Origin: Terriglobales bacterium
GTDB taxonomy: Bacteria > Acidobacteriota > Terriglobia > Terriglobales > Gp1-AA117
Direction: 5' to 3'
Length of the DNA stretch: 7,194 nt
Assembly: GCA_030150795.1 (NCBI GenBank)
Contig: JASLFF010000642.1
Location: forward strand, 1 to 7,194
This document shows positions 1 to 4,891 of this stretch, piece by piece (the stretch's first letter is position 1; the number at the start of each line of letters is the position of its first letter). A program made the position numbers and the translations under genes. Under the pieces are notes generated by a model. That model made no database searches. It was not told the DNA's origin and saw only the letters and a program-made list of their open reading frames with translations.

Positions 1-135
1 GAGCACAATAACCACCCTGAAGTGGCCCGCGATACCGCAAATAAGGCCCTGGGCGGGAAATTGAACCTTTTTCAGTCCTGCGCCTTAACCCTGGCCCAGC
101 AGGACCACCCATTGCAGCCTCTCTGCCTGGGGTGA
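1..135 (+). CDS. Possible C-terminal tail of an upstream gene (doubtful)
   Basis: Frame 1 is open from the window edge to a TGA at 133-135 (44 codons). The tail reads EHNNHPEVARDTANKA... and ends ...LQPLCLG. I recognise no family. An open stretch of this length is not rare by chance, and the - strand over 1-112 is also open, so coding is unproven. If real, the gene ends 50 bases before the hairpin at 186-214, a fitting place for a terminator. The alternative is untranslated or structured RNA sequence. Confidence 0.22.
   Translation, partial: EHNNHPEVARDTANKALGGKLNLFQSCALTLAQQDHPLQPLCLG
75..105. other. GC-rich hairpin of unknown role
   Basis: GTCCTGC at 75-81 pairs perfectly with GCAGGAC at 99-105 (7 bp) around a 17-base loop. 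The loop contains a small palindrome, CTGGCCCAG (91-99 region), which competes for the closing bases. No T-run follows, so it is not a terminator. It could belong to a structured RNA between 1 and 214 or be chance; it does not match the 6S, SRP or tmRNA landmarks I know. Confidence 0.3.
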
Positions 136-185
136 GAAGATACATGTACAAGAACCTTAATCTAGGATGAGAATAGGTTAAGACC

Positions 186-214
186 ACCGCCCTTTCGGCG
201 GTCTGAGGCTTTTT
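186..214 (+). terminator. Terminator-like or leader hairpin before the zf-HC2 gene
   Basis: ACCGCC (186-191) pairs with GGCGGT (197-202) around a 5-base loop, and five T follow at 210-214 after a short gap. The 6-bp stem and the gap make it a modest intrinsic terminator. It may end transcription from the left. It lies only 23 bases before the ATG at 238, leaving no room for a separate promoter downstream of it. It may therefore sit in the leader of that gene or overlap its promoter. Confidence 0.45.
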
Positions 215-237
215 GAATTTAGCAGTCAGGCAAGTTG

Positions 238-684
238 ATGAGCAATATGTGCAGTGATCGCGTGGTTGGGGACATTCTCGCCGGCTGGCGATACGATATC
301 TCAGGCCTGGCGCCGGAGATGCGCGGCGACTATGAAGCGCATCTGGCCGAGTGCGCCCACTGCCGTTCCCGCCAGGTCCTGCACCGCACGATCGACATTG
401 GATTAATGATTGTGGCCGGCGTTTCCGCCGTGATGTTTCTGGTGGCCTTTGGCGCGGTACGTCATTTTTCTCCCCGGCACGCGCTGGTACTGGAACTGAT
501 CGCCCTGGCGGGATTTCTTTTCTTTAGCGTGGTATGGCTGATCGTTGCTGTTGCCACTCCTGCGCCCGTGGTGGTGGCGGACGTCGCGCGCATACAGGCC
601 CGGCGCATTCATGACCGGCTGCCCAGCCAGATTCGCGAGAAGCTGCCGGAGATCACGCATGAATTTCTTAAGGAAAGACAGTAG
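238..684 (+). CDS. Anti-sigma-factor-like zinc-finger (zf-HC2) membrane protein
   Basis: The 148-residue protein has an N-terminal H-x3-C-x2-C signature (H35, C39, C42, within EAHLAECAHCRSRQ). This is the hallmark of zf-HC2/ZAS domains that bind zinc and often hold ECF sigma factors. Two hydrophobic helices follow at about 52-74 and 82-107, then a charged amphipathic tail to residue 148. Both ends would face the cytoplasm. I chose ATG 238 over TTG 235 and ATG 247 because the CAGG at 227-230 is well placed for it. No sigma-factor gene is visible beside it, so the partner is unknown; such orphan proteins with the LAGWRYDISGL-type N-terminus occur in Acidobacteriota (from memory). An anti-sigma role is inference; the zinc finger plus TM layout is directly seen. 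Confidence 0.78.
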   Translation: MSNMCSDRVVGDILAGWRYDISGLAPEMRGDYEAHLAECAHCRSRQVLHRTIDIGLMIVAGVSAVMFLVAFGAVRHFSPRHALVLELIALAGFLFFSVVWLIVAVATPAPVVVADVARIQARRIHDRLPSQIREKLPEITHEFLKERQ

Positions 685-725
685 CTTTCTCGGCGCCGCT
701 CCGGAACGCCACATCATTTCCATAA

Positions 726-757
726 AAAAAGCCACCTGAGTTCGCAGGTGGCTTTTT
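726..757. terminator. Bidirectional intrinsic terminator
   Basis: A 13-bp perfect stem (726-738 with 745-757) has a 6-base loop, AGTTCG. The arms begin with an A-run and end with a T-run, so the hairpin works as a Rho-independent terminator on both strands. It lies 41 bases after the + strand zf-HC2 gene and 24 bases beyond the stop of the convergent - strand gene at 782. Confidence 0.88.
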
Positions 758-781
758 CGCAGACCGAAAGTTGCTTACGGT

Positions 782-1642
782 TTACTGCTGATAGATGTAC
801 CCTGTAACGCCTTCATCCTTCCAGCCCTGACTCTGGAATTGCGTTTTCTCGCCGGCAGACGCCGTGTAGAAATGGGCGCTGCCTTCAGGGCTCGAAAGGC
901 GATAGAGCGGCTCCGTGCCGGGAGCTTGTGTGCTGGCAATGTAGCCGACGATGCCGTTATCGCTGTACCCACGTGCCTGCATAGCGGAGCGCTCATTGGC
1001 GGCCTGCGTGAGCAGCGTGTCACCGTTGCTGCCGGTCATACGATAGAGCGGGACCGTGCCTGAGCCCTGGCTCGAAAGCAGGTATCCGGTTGTGCCTTCA
1101 GCATGGAATCCGTTGGCATTCTGCTCACCGGCACTGCTGGTGTAGAGATGCAGGTTGCCGGTGCTGTTGGAAGAGCGGTAGAGCGGAACCTTGCCGCTGC
1201 CGGCAGCGGGGGCAGCGCCGGTTGAAGCCGGTGCGGGCGCGGCGCCGGCATTTGCATTCACGTTAGGAGCGGTGCCACCTGCCGTTGCCGCCGACTGGAA
1301 CTGTCCTGCTGTGCGCAGGTCGCCAGCCTGAGTCAGGATTTGCCATTCATAAGTTTTTCCCGGCTCCAGGCCCGTCATTTGCACGGAGTGATTCGTGCCT
1401 CCGCCAGCCGCGTATGCGGACTTCCAGGCGCTGTTGCTTCCCGCCACGCGATAACGAACATGGTTGGCGCCCGCGGAATTCGTGGTCCAGTTGATGGTCG
1501 CTGAATTGCCAGTGATATTGCTGACGGTTGGCCCTTGCGTGATCTGAACGGCTTTCTCGGCCGTGTCCATCGATTTCTGTGCAAAAGCTATCGGCGCCGA
1601 GAGCAGCAGCCCCAAACCTAACAGCGTGAGTGTGCGTTTCAT
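782..1642 (-). CDS. Secreted FN3 protein with three DUF5648-like C-terminal repeats
   Basis: The protein has 286 residues. A Sec signal peptide (1-21, KR then a hydrophobic core ending AFA-Q) is followed by a fibronectin type III domain at about 37-117, with SATINWTT, RYRVAGS and the typical TGLEPGKTYEWQIL strand. An Ala/Pro/Gly linker spans about 118-147. Three tandem repeats follow at about 148-191, 193-237 and 240-284. Each has a xPLYR opening and a GYxxx ending; the outer two keep an LYT or HFYT core with AGE. This matches the DUF5648 (PF18885) pattern as I know it. Export to the periplasm or outside and a binding or adhesion role are inferred; no catalytic motif is visible. An in-frame upstream ATG at 1852 would add 70 residues and bury the signal peptide. 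ATG 1642 is preferred because it has a Shine-Dalgarno and aligns with the paralogue at 1988-2389. It is probably monocistronic and ends at the hairpin 726-757. Confidence 0.85.
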   Translation of the reverse strand: MKRTLTLLGLGLLLSAPIAFAQKSMDTAEKAVQITQGPTVSNITGNSATINWTTNSAGANHVRYRVAGSNSAWKSAYAAGGGTNHSVQMTGLEPGKTYEWQILTQAGDLRTAGQFQSAATAGGTAPNVNANAGAAPAPASTGAAPAAGSGKVPLYRSSNSTGNLHLYTSSAGEQNANGFHAEGTTGYLLSSQGSGTVPLYRMTGSNGDTLLTQAANERSAMQARGYSDNGIVGYIASTQAPGTEPLYRLSSPEGSAHFYTASAGEKTQFQSQGWKDEGVTGYIYQQ

Positions 1643-1648
1643 ACTTTT

Positions 1649-1654
1649 CCCTTC
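1649..1654 (-). promoter_or_regulatory. Ribosome binding site fixing the start at 1642
   Basis: On the - strand GAAGGG lies 6 bases before ATG 1642. It decides for the short form, which begins MKRTLTLL with a signal peptide, over the 70-residue longer open frame. Confidence 0.75.
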
Positions 1655-1751
1655 TAAGAACAAAATTCCTGCATGACTTTTGCGACGAAGCGGCCCTGCT
1701 CTTGGTGAAAAACACGCACCAGCCAAGAGGCATGCATGCGCACGATTACCA

Positions 1752-1819
1752 GACTTACTTAGTTCGAAGGAAGTAGACAAATGCGGGTTGCACCTTGAGA
1801 GCTGGATAAGCAGAGCTGC
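1752..1819 (-). promoter_or_regulatory. Conserved upstream block of the first FN3 gene
   Basis: On the - strand GTGCAACCCGC (1793-1783), then 16 bases, then CGAAC (1766-1762) recurs at 2540-2509 before the paralogue. In both cases it lies 151 and 124 bases before the ATG. A TAAGTAAGT-like AT-rich stretch follows the CGAAC box, and a further GCWGCTCTG-like match lies at 1811-1819. The block survives while the sequence between it and the ATG has diverged, which suggests a promoter or operator. I cannot assign -35/-10 boxes with confidence. Confidence 0.42.
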
Positions 1820-1857
1820 CGAAACCGACTGCCTACTCAGTGCCCGTTGCAAAGCAA

Positions 1858-1877
1858 AGCCGCCATTTGCGGCGGCT
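1858..1877 (-). terminator. Probable terminator of the short FN3 gene
   Basis: AGCCGCC (1858-1864) pairs with GGCGGCT (1871-1877) around a 6-base loop. Read on the - strand the stem is followed by TTTGCTTTGC, an imperfect T-rich tail. It lies about 110 bases after the stop at 1988 and before the promoter region of the next - strand gene, which suits a terminator between two separate units. Confidence 0.42.
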
Positions 1878-1987
1878 CTGCGTTCAACAACTTCATCTGC
1901 AAACGCGGATTTGGTTCGCGAAAACTGCGCGAAACGCTGACATATCGCGCGCTTTAGGCAGATATTTCCGCCAGCCGGCCGAGGTCG

Positions 1988-2389
1988 TTAACGCCGGTCG
2001 TGATCATGATCGCGGTCGTGGTCGCCGTGACCGCTGGTTTGAAACCGGCCTTCCTTGCGCAAGTCGCCGTCACGGGTGAGTATTTGCCATTCGTAGGTTC
2101 TGCCGGGTTCCAGCCCAGTCAACTGAAGGGAGTGGTGCGTACCACCGCCTGGATGATATGCGGACTGCCAGGGTTGATTGCTGCCGGCCACACGATAGCG
2201 GACATGGTTGGCGCCGGCGGCATTCGTGGTCCAGTCAAGCGTTGCCGAGTGACCGCTTATATTGTCGACCCTTGGGCCATCCACAATGTGGACGGCCCGT
2301 TCGTTGGCGGAATCCATGGCCCTTTGCGCGAATGCGATTGTTGCCGACAGCGCCAGCGAAAAGGCCAACAGCGTGAGAGTGCGTTTCAT
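1988..2389 (-). CDS. Short secreted FN3 protein with His/Asp-rich tail
   Basis: This 133-residue protein is a paralogue of the product of the gene at 782-1642. Its signal peptide (about 1-21, MKRTLTLLAFSLALS..., cleavage near AFA-Q) is almost the same. A single FN3 domain follows at about 38-118, with SATLDWTTN, NHVRYRVAGSN and TGLEPGRTYEWQILT. In place of the linker and DUF5648-like repeats it ends in a 15-residue tail, SGHGDHDRDHDHDRR (119-133), with four His and five Asp that could bind divalent metal. The start at 2389 has AGGAG 9 bases upstream. An FN3 domain alone suggests a protein- or carbohydrate-binding module; no enzyme activity is suggested. It may be a remnant of a longer ancestor or a deliberately short form; it is intact and has its own leader and Shine-Dalgarno. 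Confidence 0.83.
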   Translation of the reverse strand: MKRTLTLLAFSLALSATIAFAQRAMDSANERAVHIVDGPRVDNISGHSATLDWTTNAAGANHVRYRVAGSNQPWQSAYHPGGGTHHSLQLTGLEPGRTYEWQILTRDGDLRKEGRFQTSGHGDHDRDHDHDRR

Positions 2390-2398
2390 GTTTTTCGT

Positions 2399-2403
2399 CT
2401 CCT
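2399..2403 (-). promoter_or_regulatory. Ribosome binding site of the short FN3 gene
   Basis: On the - strand AGGAG lies 9 bases before ATG 2389. It supports this start and shows that the short paralogue is translatable. Confidence 0.75.
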
Positions 2404-2498
2404 ATACAGGGAAAATGCCTTTTTAAATGTTTGCTGACGAAGCGGCCTGCTGCGCGTCAATCGCCCGACAGGGAACAGACGAATGCGAACCAGCGCAG

Positions 2499-2566
2499 AA
2501 CTTATTAGGTTCGAGTGGTGTACTCAGGCGCGGGTTGCACGTTGTGAGTTGAAGAAGCAGAGTTGC
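2499..2566 (-). promoter_or_regulatory. Conserved upstream block of the short FN3 gene
   Basis: This is the counterpart of 1752-1819. On the - strand GTGCAACCCGC (2540-2530), 16 bases, CGAAC (2513-2509), then CTAATAAGT. The last could hold a -10 box (TAATAA), but no convincing -35 is seen at the right distance. Confidence 0.42.
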
Positions 2567-2690
2567 TGGAGGAATGCTTTAGGCTTGTGGCTATTAGCTT
2601 TTGGCTCTGGGCATGACAAGCTGAGAAACGGATTATTGGAGAGCCAGCGGGAATCGGTTTTCAACAAGCTGGAGACAAATACCAAAGCCG
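2567..2690. other. Gene-free gap between pyrD and the FN3 unit
   Basis: No supported gene. A locally repetitive run around 2582-2608 (GGCTTGTGGCTATTAGCTTTTGGCT) has short imperfect repeats of GGCT/AGCT but no clean hairpin with a T-run, so the terminator of pyrD is not evident. Confidence 0.5.
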
Positions 2691-3641
2691 CTACGTTTCC
2701 AGAGTCCCGATAATATCGGTGATCCGCTTCACGCGGTTTTCAAAGCACCAGCGCTGCAGCCCGTCGACAATCTTTTCTGTGGCGCATGGGTCCCAGAAGT
2801 TGGCCGTGCCCACTTCTACGGCGGCTGCGCCGGCCAGCATGAACTCCACTACGTCTTCCGCCGTGGTAATTCCGCCCATGCCGATCACTGGAATTTCCAC
2901 GGTGTGTGCGGCTTCATACACCATGCGCAGAGCGATCGGCTTGATGGCAGGGCCGCTCAGCCCGGCAGTCACGTTGGAGATGCGCGGCTTGCGGGTTTTG
3001 GCGTCAATTGCCATGCCGACGAACGTGTTCACCAGCGAAACGGCGTCAGCGCCCGCGTTTTCCGCCGATTTGGCCATGGCGGCAATGCTGGTTACGTTGG
3101 GTGAAAGCTTCACTATCAGAGGCCTTTGCGCGGCGGATTTGCAACTGGCCACCAGCTCTTCCAGCAGCGCGCGGTCCGTGCCAAACACCATGCCGCCCTC
3201 GTGCGTGTTAGGACAGGAAACATTCAACTCGTAGGCGGTAATGCCCTCGGCTTCATTCAGGATGCGGACCGTCTCGACATAATCCTCACGCGAGTAGCCA
3301 AAGACATTGGCGATGACCACTACATTTTTCTTTACCGCCAGCTTGGGCAGCTTTTCGTCAATGAAGGCGCGCGCGCCGATGTTTTGCAGTCCAATCGAAT
3401 TCAGCATTCCGGCGGCGGTTTCAAACAAGCGCGGCGGCGGGTTCCCGACCATGGGCTCACGGGAAAGGCCTTTGGTCACAAATCCGCCCAGCTTTTCGAG
3501 CGTGACAATATCTTCAAATTCAATGCCGTAGCCAAACGTGCCGGCGGCGGCAATGACCGGATTCTTGAAAGTGATGCCGGCAAAACTCACGCTCAGTTCG
3601 GGTTTGCGACTGGTTGGTGTGTCCTGAGTTGCGGTAGCCAT
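2691..3641 (-). CDS. pyrD: Dihydroorotate dehydrogenase, class 1B catalytic subunit
   Basis: This cytoplasmic FMN enzyme oxidises dihydroorotate to orotate, the fourth step of UMP synthesis. The 316 residues match the family's usual length (about 300-315) and form one TIM barrel. NPVIAAAGTFGYG is at 27-39, VTKGLS at 55-60 with flavin-site K57, and NSIGLQN at 81-87. ELNVSCPNTHEGG (138-150) holds the catalytic base C143; a Cys rather than Ser marks class 1. KLSPNV is at 178-183, SGPAIKP at 229-235, and the FMN phosphate loops are GMGGI (254-258) and VGT (277-279). Class 1B normally pairs with PyrK, an FeS/FAD subunit passing electrons to NAD, but no pyrK is visible on either side here. ATG 3641 has only a poor Shine-Dalgarno (GTAACGA before ATG). 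No other pyr gene is in the window. Confidence 0.95.
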   Translation of the reverse strand: MATATQDTPTSRKPELSVSFAGITFKNPVIAAAGTFGYGIEFEDIVTLEKLGGFVTKGLSREPMVGNPPPRLFETAAGMLNSIGLQNIGARAFIDEKLPKLAVKKNVVVIANVFGYSREDYVETVRILNEAEGITAYELNVSCPNTHEGGMVFGTDRALLEELVASCKSAAQRPLIVKLSPNVTSIAAMAKSAENAGADAVSLVNTFVGMAIDAKTRKPRISNVTAGLSGPAIKPIALRMVYEAAHTVEIPVIGMGGITTAEDVVEFMLAGAAAVEVGTANFWDPCATEKIVDGLQRWCFENRVKRITDIIGTLET

Positions 3642-3990
3642 TCGTTACAGTGTAAATGCTGGAACTAAATTTTCACGACGAGACAGAAAAAAGCAAAACC
3701 TTTGAAACGCAGAGGAACGGAGGACACAGAGGAGCAGGGAACGCAAGGCAACAGGCGGTCGGCGGAGATGTAAATCTGCGTGTGTGAGCATCGGGAAATC
3801 GTCCCCGTTATCGTGATCCACCGACTTAAGATTCGGCCACTCTGGAATTCTAGAAAGAACCTCGGTATGTAGCGACAGGGAACGAATCGGCGTTTTAGTT
3901 TTGGGTTTGGAAATACGGAATAATTATCCCGAGCTGCTACTTTTCGCTTCGTAAGCGCCGACCTGCACGCTGCTGCGCCAAGACCAGATT
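3642..3990. other. Gene-free region upstream of pyrD
   Basis: No convincing gene in 349 bases. It should contain the pyrD promoter, but I see no clear -35/-10 pair on the - strand. A purine-rich repeat-like run lies at 3704-3745. The only notable open frame is 43 codons from ATG 3656 (+), which consists largely of that run and is probably not coding. The segment 3900-3930 is AT-rich; the rest is mixed sequence up to the REP arm at 3991. Confidence 0.55.
3704..3745 (+). repeat. Purine-rich GCAGAGGA/CACAGAGGA low-complexity run
   Basis: The run contains ACGCAGAGGAACGG and then GGACACAGAGGAGCAGGG, with AGAGGA occurring twice 15 bases apart. It resembles the ACGCAGAGG...CACAGAGG intergenic repeats found in several soil bacterial phyla (from memory, not checked). 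Function is unknown. Confidence 0.35.
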
Positions 3991-4055
3991 CGTATCAGGG
4001 CCCGGGCTTTAGCCGGGCCGGAAAGATGCTTTAGAAGATTCGGCTTTAGCCGCTG
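3991..4055 (+). repeat. Left REP arm (inverted partner of 4526-4590)
   Basis: It contains an imperfect palindrome within 3999-4020 (GGCCCGGGCTTTAGCCGGGCC, two halves with one bulged base) and a small perfect one at 4041-4052 (CGGCTTTAGCCG). The last 10 bases overlap the 3' end of the transposase gene, whose stop codon (4046-4048) lies inside the small palindrome. Confidence 0.82.
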
Positions 4056-4522
4056 GCTCTTTTCTTTTTCCGGAAATAGGCCGAGCAATACGGATACTCT
4101 TCGGCGCTCTTGGCCAGCCCGGCTTTCACCGGGTTCTCATCGATATACTTCTTATGCGCCAAAAAGCTCTTACGGTCCCGCACCCGGATCTCGGAAAATC
4201 CAGGCGGCCAGATTTCTCCTTCCAGCCCGAGCTCTTTATTTCGCCGGAATGAATATCCGCCTTTAATGAGTTGCATTGCGCGTTCAATGCTCGTATTCCC
4301 GTCAACAGTTAGGAGTACATGAAAGTGGTCCGGCATCACCACGAAGTCGTGCAGCTTGAACTTGCCGGCCAGGGTGTTGGTCCGAAGCACGTCAATAAAA
4401 AGCTCGGCTTCGTTCTGCGCCTTAAAAAAGCGTCGCGCCATATAGGTCTTGCATCCGGCAAAAAAAGTCCGCCGGCCCGCGACGATATTACGCCGGCCGG
4501 ATTTTCGTGTGAGCTTTACCAT
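4046..4522 (-). CDS. REP-associated tyrosine transposase (RAYT, Y1_Tnp family)
   Basis: This 158-residue protein is close to the usual RAYT length. VVMPDHFHVLL (61-71) carries the HxH metal-binding pair H66/H68. KKYIDENPVKAGL (124-136) carries the single catalytic tyrosine Y126 in the Y-x3-NPV-x-AGL signature. QLIKGGYSFR (84-93), EIWPPGFSE (103-111) and YPYCSA (143-148) are further typical blocks. The N-terminus RRTFFAGCKT corresponds to the TYFVTS-type first strand of the family. Such enzymes nick single-stranded DNA at REP hairpins by a 5'-phosphotyrosine link; most are domesticated rather than self-mobile. All catalytic residues are intact. No Shine-Dalgarno precedes ATG 4522, because the right REP arm reaches to within 3 bases of it. 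The C-terminus (ASG-stop) is encoded by the left arm. Its promoter is not evident. Confidence 0.9.
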   Translation of the reverse strand: MVKLTRKSGRRNIVAGRRTFFAGCKTYMARRFFKAQNEAELFIDVLRTNTLAGKFKLHDFVVMPDHFHVLLTVDGNTSIERAMQLIKGGYSFRRNKELGLEGEIWPPGFSEIRVRDRKSFLAHKKYIDENPVKAGLAKSAEEYPYCSAYFRKKKRASG

Positions 4523-4525
4523 AGG

Positions 4526-4590
4526 CAGCGGCTAAAGCCGGATTCTACTACGGCCATTTACGGCCCGGCTGAAGCCCGGGCCCTGATACG
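4526..4590 (-). repeat. Right REP arm (inverted partner of 3991-4055)
   Basis: It holds the small palindrome CGGCTAAAGCCG (4529-4540), a 20-base spacer, and the larger imperfect palindrome at 4562-4582. The end sequence CCCTGATACG (4581-4590) mirrors CGTATCAGGG at 3991-4000. It occupies the leader of the transposase gene, so its folding could affect translation. Confidence 0.82.
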
Positions 4591-4891
4591 GACCATATCA
4601 ATCCCTATGCCTTTTCTGGCCCATGCAACGAACTTAGCTGCCAGGCTGACATTTGGCCATTTCTCGTACCGCCCCGCAATCCGGAAACTCCACCAGCCAG
4701 CGCTTTTACCGCAAATTTCAGCCGTTCGCCATCACTCCAAACGCAAACATCACCACGGCAGCAGCGGATCGCGATACATCGCGTTGCGGCCCATAATGAA
4801 ACACATCTCTGCCTCCGCGAAGGATCTGTGCTCAAACAGAGGCTCGGCCATGAGATAATTTGCTGATAAATCCAGCATAAGTGGGTCCAAA
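4591..4891. other. Gene-poor gap with no supported gene
   Basis: Both strands have open stretches here (for example - strand 4605-4835 and + strand up to 4858), but none has a Shine-Dalgarno, family motif or stable frame. The - strand reads plausibly protein-like in one frame (MAEPLFEHRSFAEAEMCF... to a stop at 4750-4752) and then only in others, so a decayed gene is possible but unproven. The right end probably holds the promoter of the DsbA-like gene. Confidence 0.45.
4851..4859 (+). promoter_or_regulatory. Candidate extended -10 promoter of the DsbA-like gene
   Basis: TGAGATAAT has the TGn extension and a GATAAT box (5 of 6 to TATAAT), 33 bases before the GTG start at 4892. The -35 position (around 4831-4836, CTCAAA) is poor, which is tolerable for an extended -10 promoter. 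Sequence match only. Confidence 0.3.

Larger units (their letters stand above)
1292..1819 (-). repeat. Duplicated unit, copy A (FN3 half plus upstream region)
   Basis: This copy covers the FN3 half of the gene starting at 1642 and about 177 bases upstream. It matches 2036-2566. By hand alignment the protein parts are about 70% identical over about 117 residues with one single-residue gap, including the invariant block AGANHVRYRVAGSN. The non-coding blocks match at identical distances from each ATG. The C-terminal linker and DUF5648-like repeats (782-1291) lie outside the duplicated part. Confidence 0.8.
2036..2566 (-). repeat. Duplicated unit, copy B (FN3 gene plus upstream region)
   Basis: Partner of 1292-1819 in direct orientation. 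It includes nearly the whole coding part of the short FN3 gene except the His/Asp tail, plus about 177 bases upstream. Shared non-coding landmarks are GACGAAGCGGCC near 2434, GGTTCG at 2508-2513, GCGGGTTGCAC at 2530-2540 and CAGAGYTGC at 2558-2566. Similarity fades beyond about 2570. Confidence 0.78.
3991..4590. mobile_element. REP/RAYT element (transposase gene between inverted REP arms)
   Basis: A 600-base unit consists of two 65-bp arms in inverted orientation (3991-4055 and 4526-4590) around one transposase gene on the - strand. The outer 30 bases of the arms match at 29 of 30 positions, the inner 15 bases at 15 of 15, and the 20-base spacers are equal in length but diverged. No target-site duplication is apparent at the outer edges, as expected for Y1 transposases. 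The layout is that of a REP-associated tyrosine transposase flanked by the palindromes it is thought to act on. Confidence 0.8.

Noticed and set aside
1..112. - strand open frame from an ATG at 112 to the edge
   Set aside because: Low-complexity Gly/Pro/Arg product without a motif, and the opposite strand is equally open.
1..180. 6S RNA, SRP RNA or tmRNA
   Set aside because: I could not fold the landmark stems or find the conserved loops of any of these in the sequence.
1643..1852. 70-residue N-terminal extension of the long FN3 protein from an ATG at 1852
   Set aside because: It would bury a clear signal peptide, lies over the conserved upstream block shared with the paralogue, and the Shine-Dalgarno favours ATG 1642.
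2000..2437. 145-codon + strand open frame opposite the short FN3 gene
   Set aside because: Shadow of the FN3 gene, which has a signal peptide, Shine-Dalgarno and a clear paralogue.
3656..3787. 43-codon + strand open frame diverging from pyrD
   Set aside because: No Shine-Dalgarno, no family, and much of it is the purine-rich repeat run at 3704-3745.
4605..4835. 76-codon - strand open frame
   Set aside because: No Shine-Dalgarno or motif; the composition is not convincing, and a frame with better-looking residues lies beside it only in part.
4319..4858. 179-codon + strand open frame across the RAYT gene and its right arm
   Set aside because: It is antisense to the strongly supported transposase for 200 bases, crosses the REP arm, and its product shows no recognisable domain.
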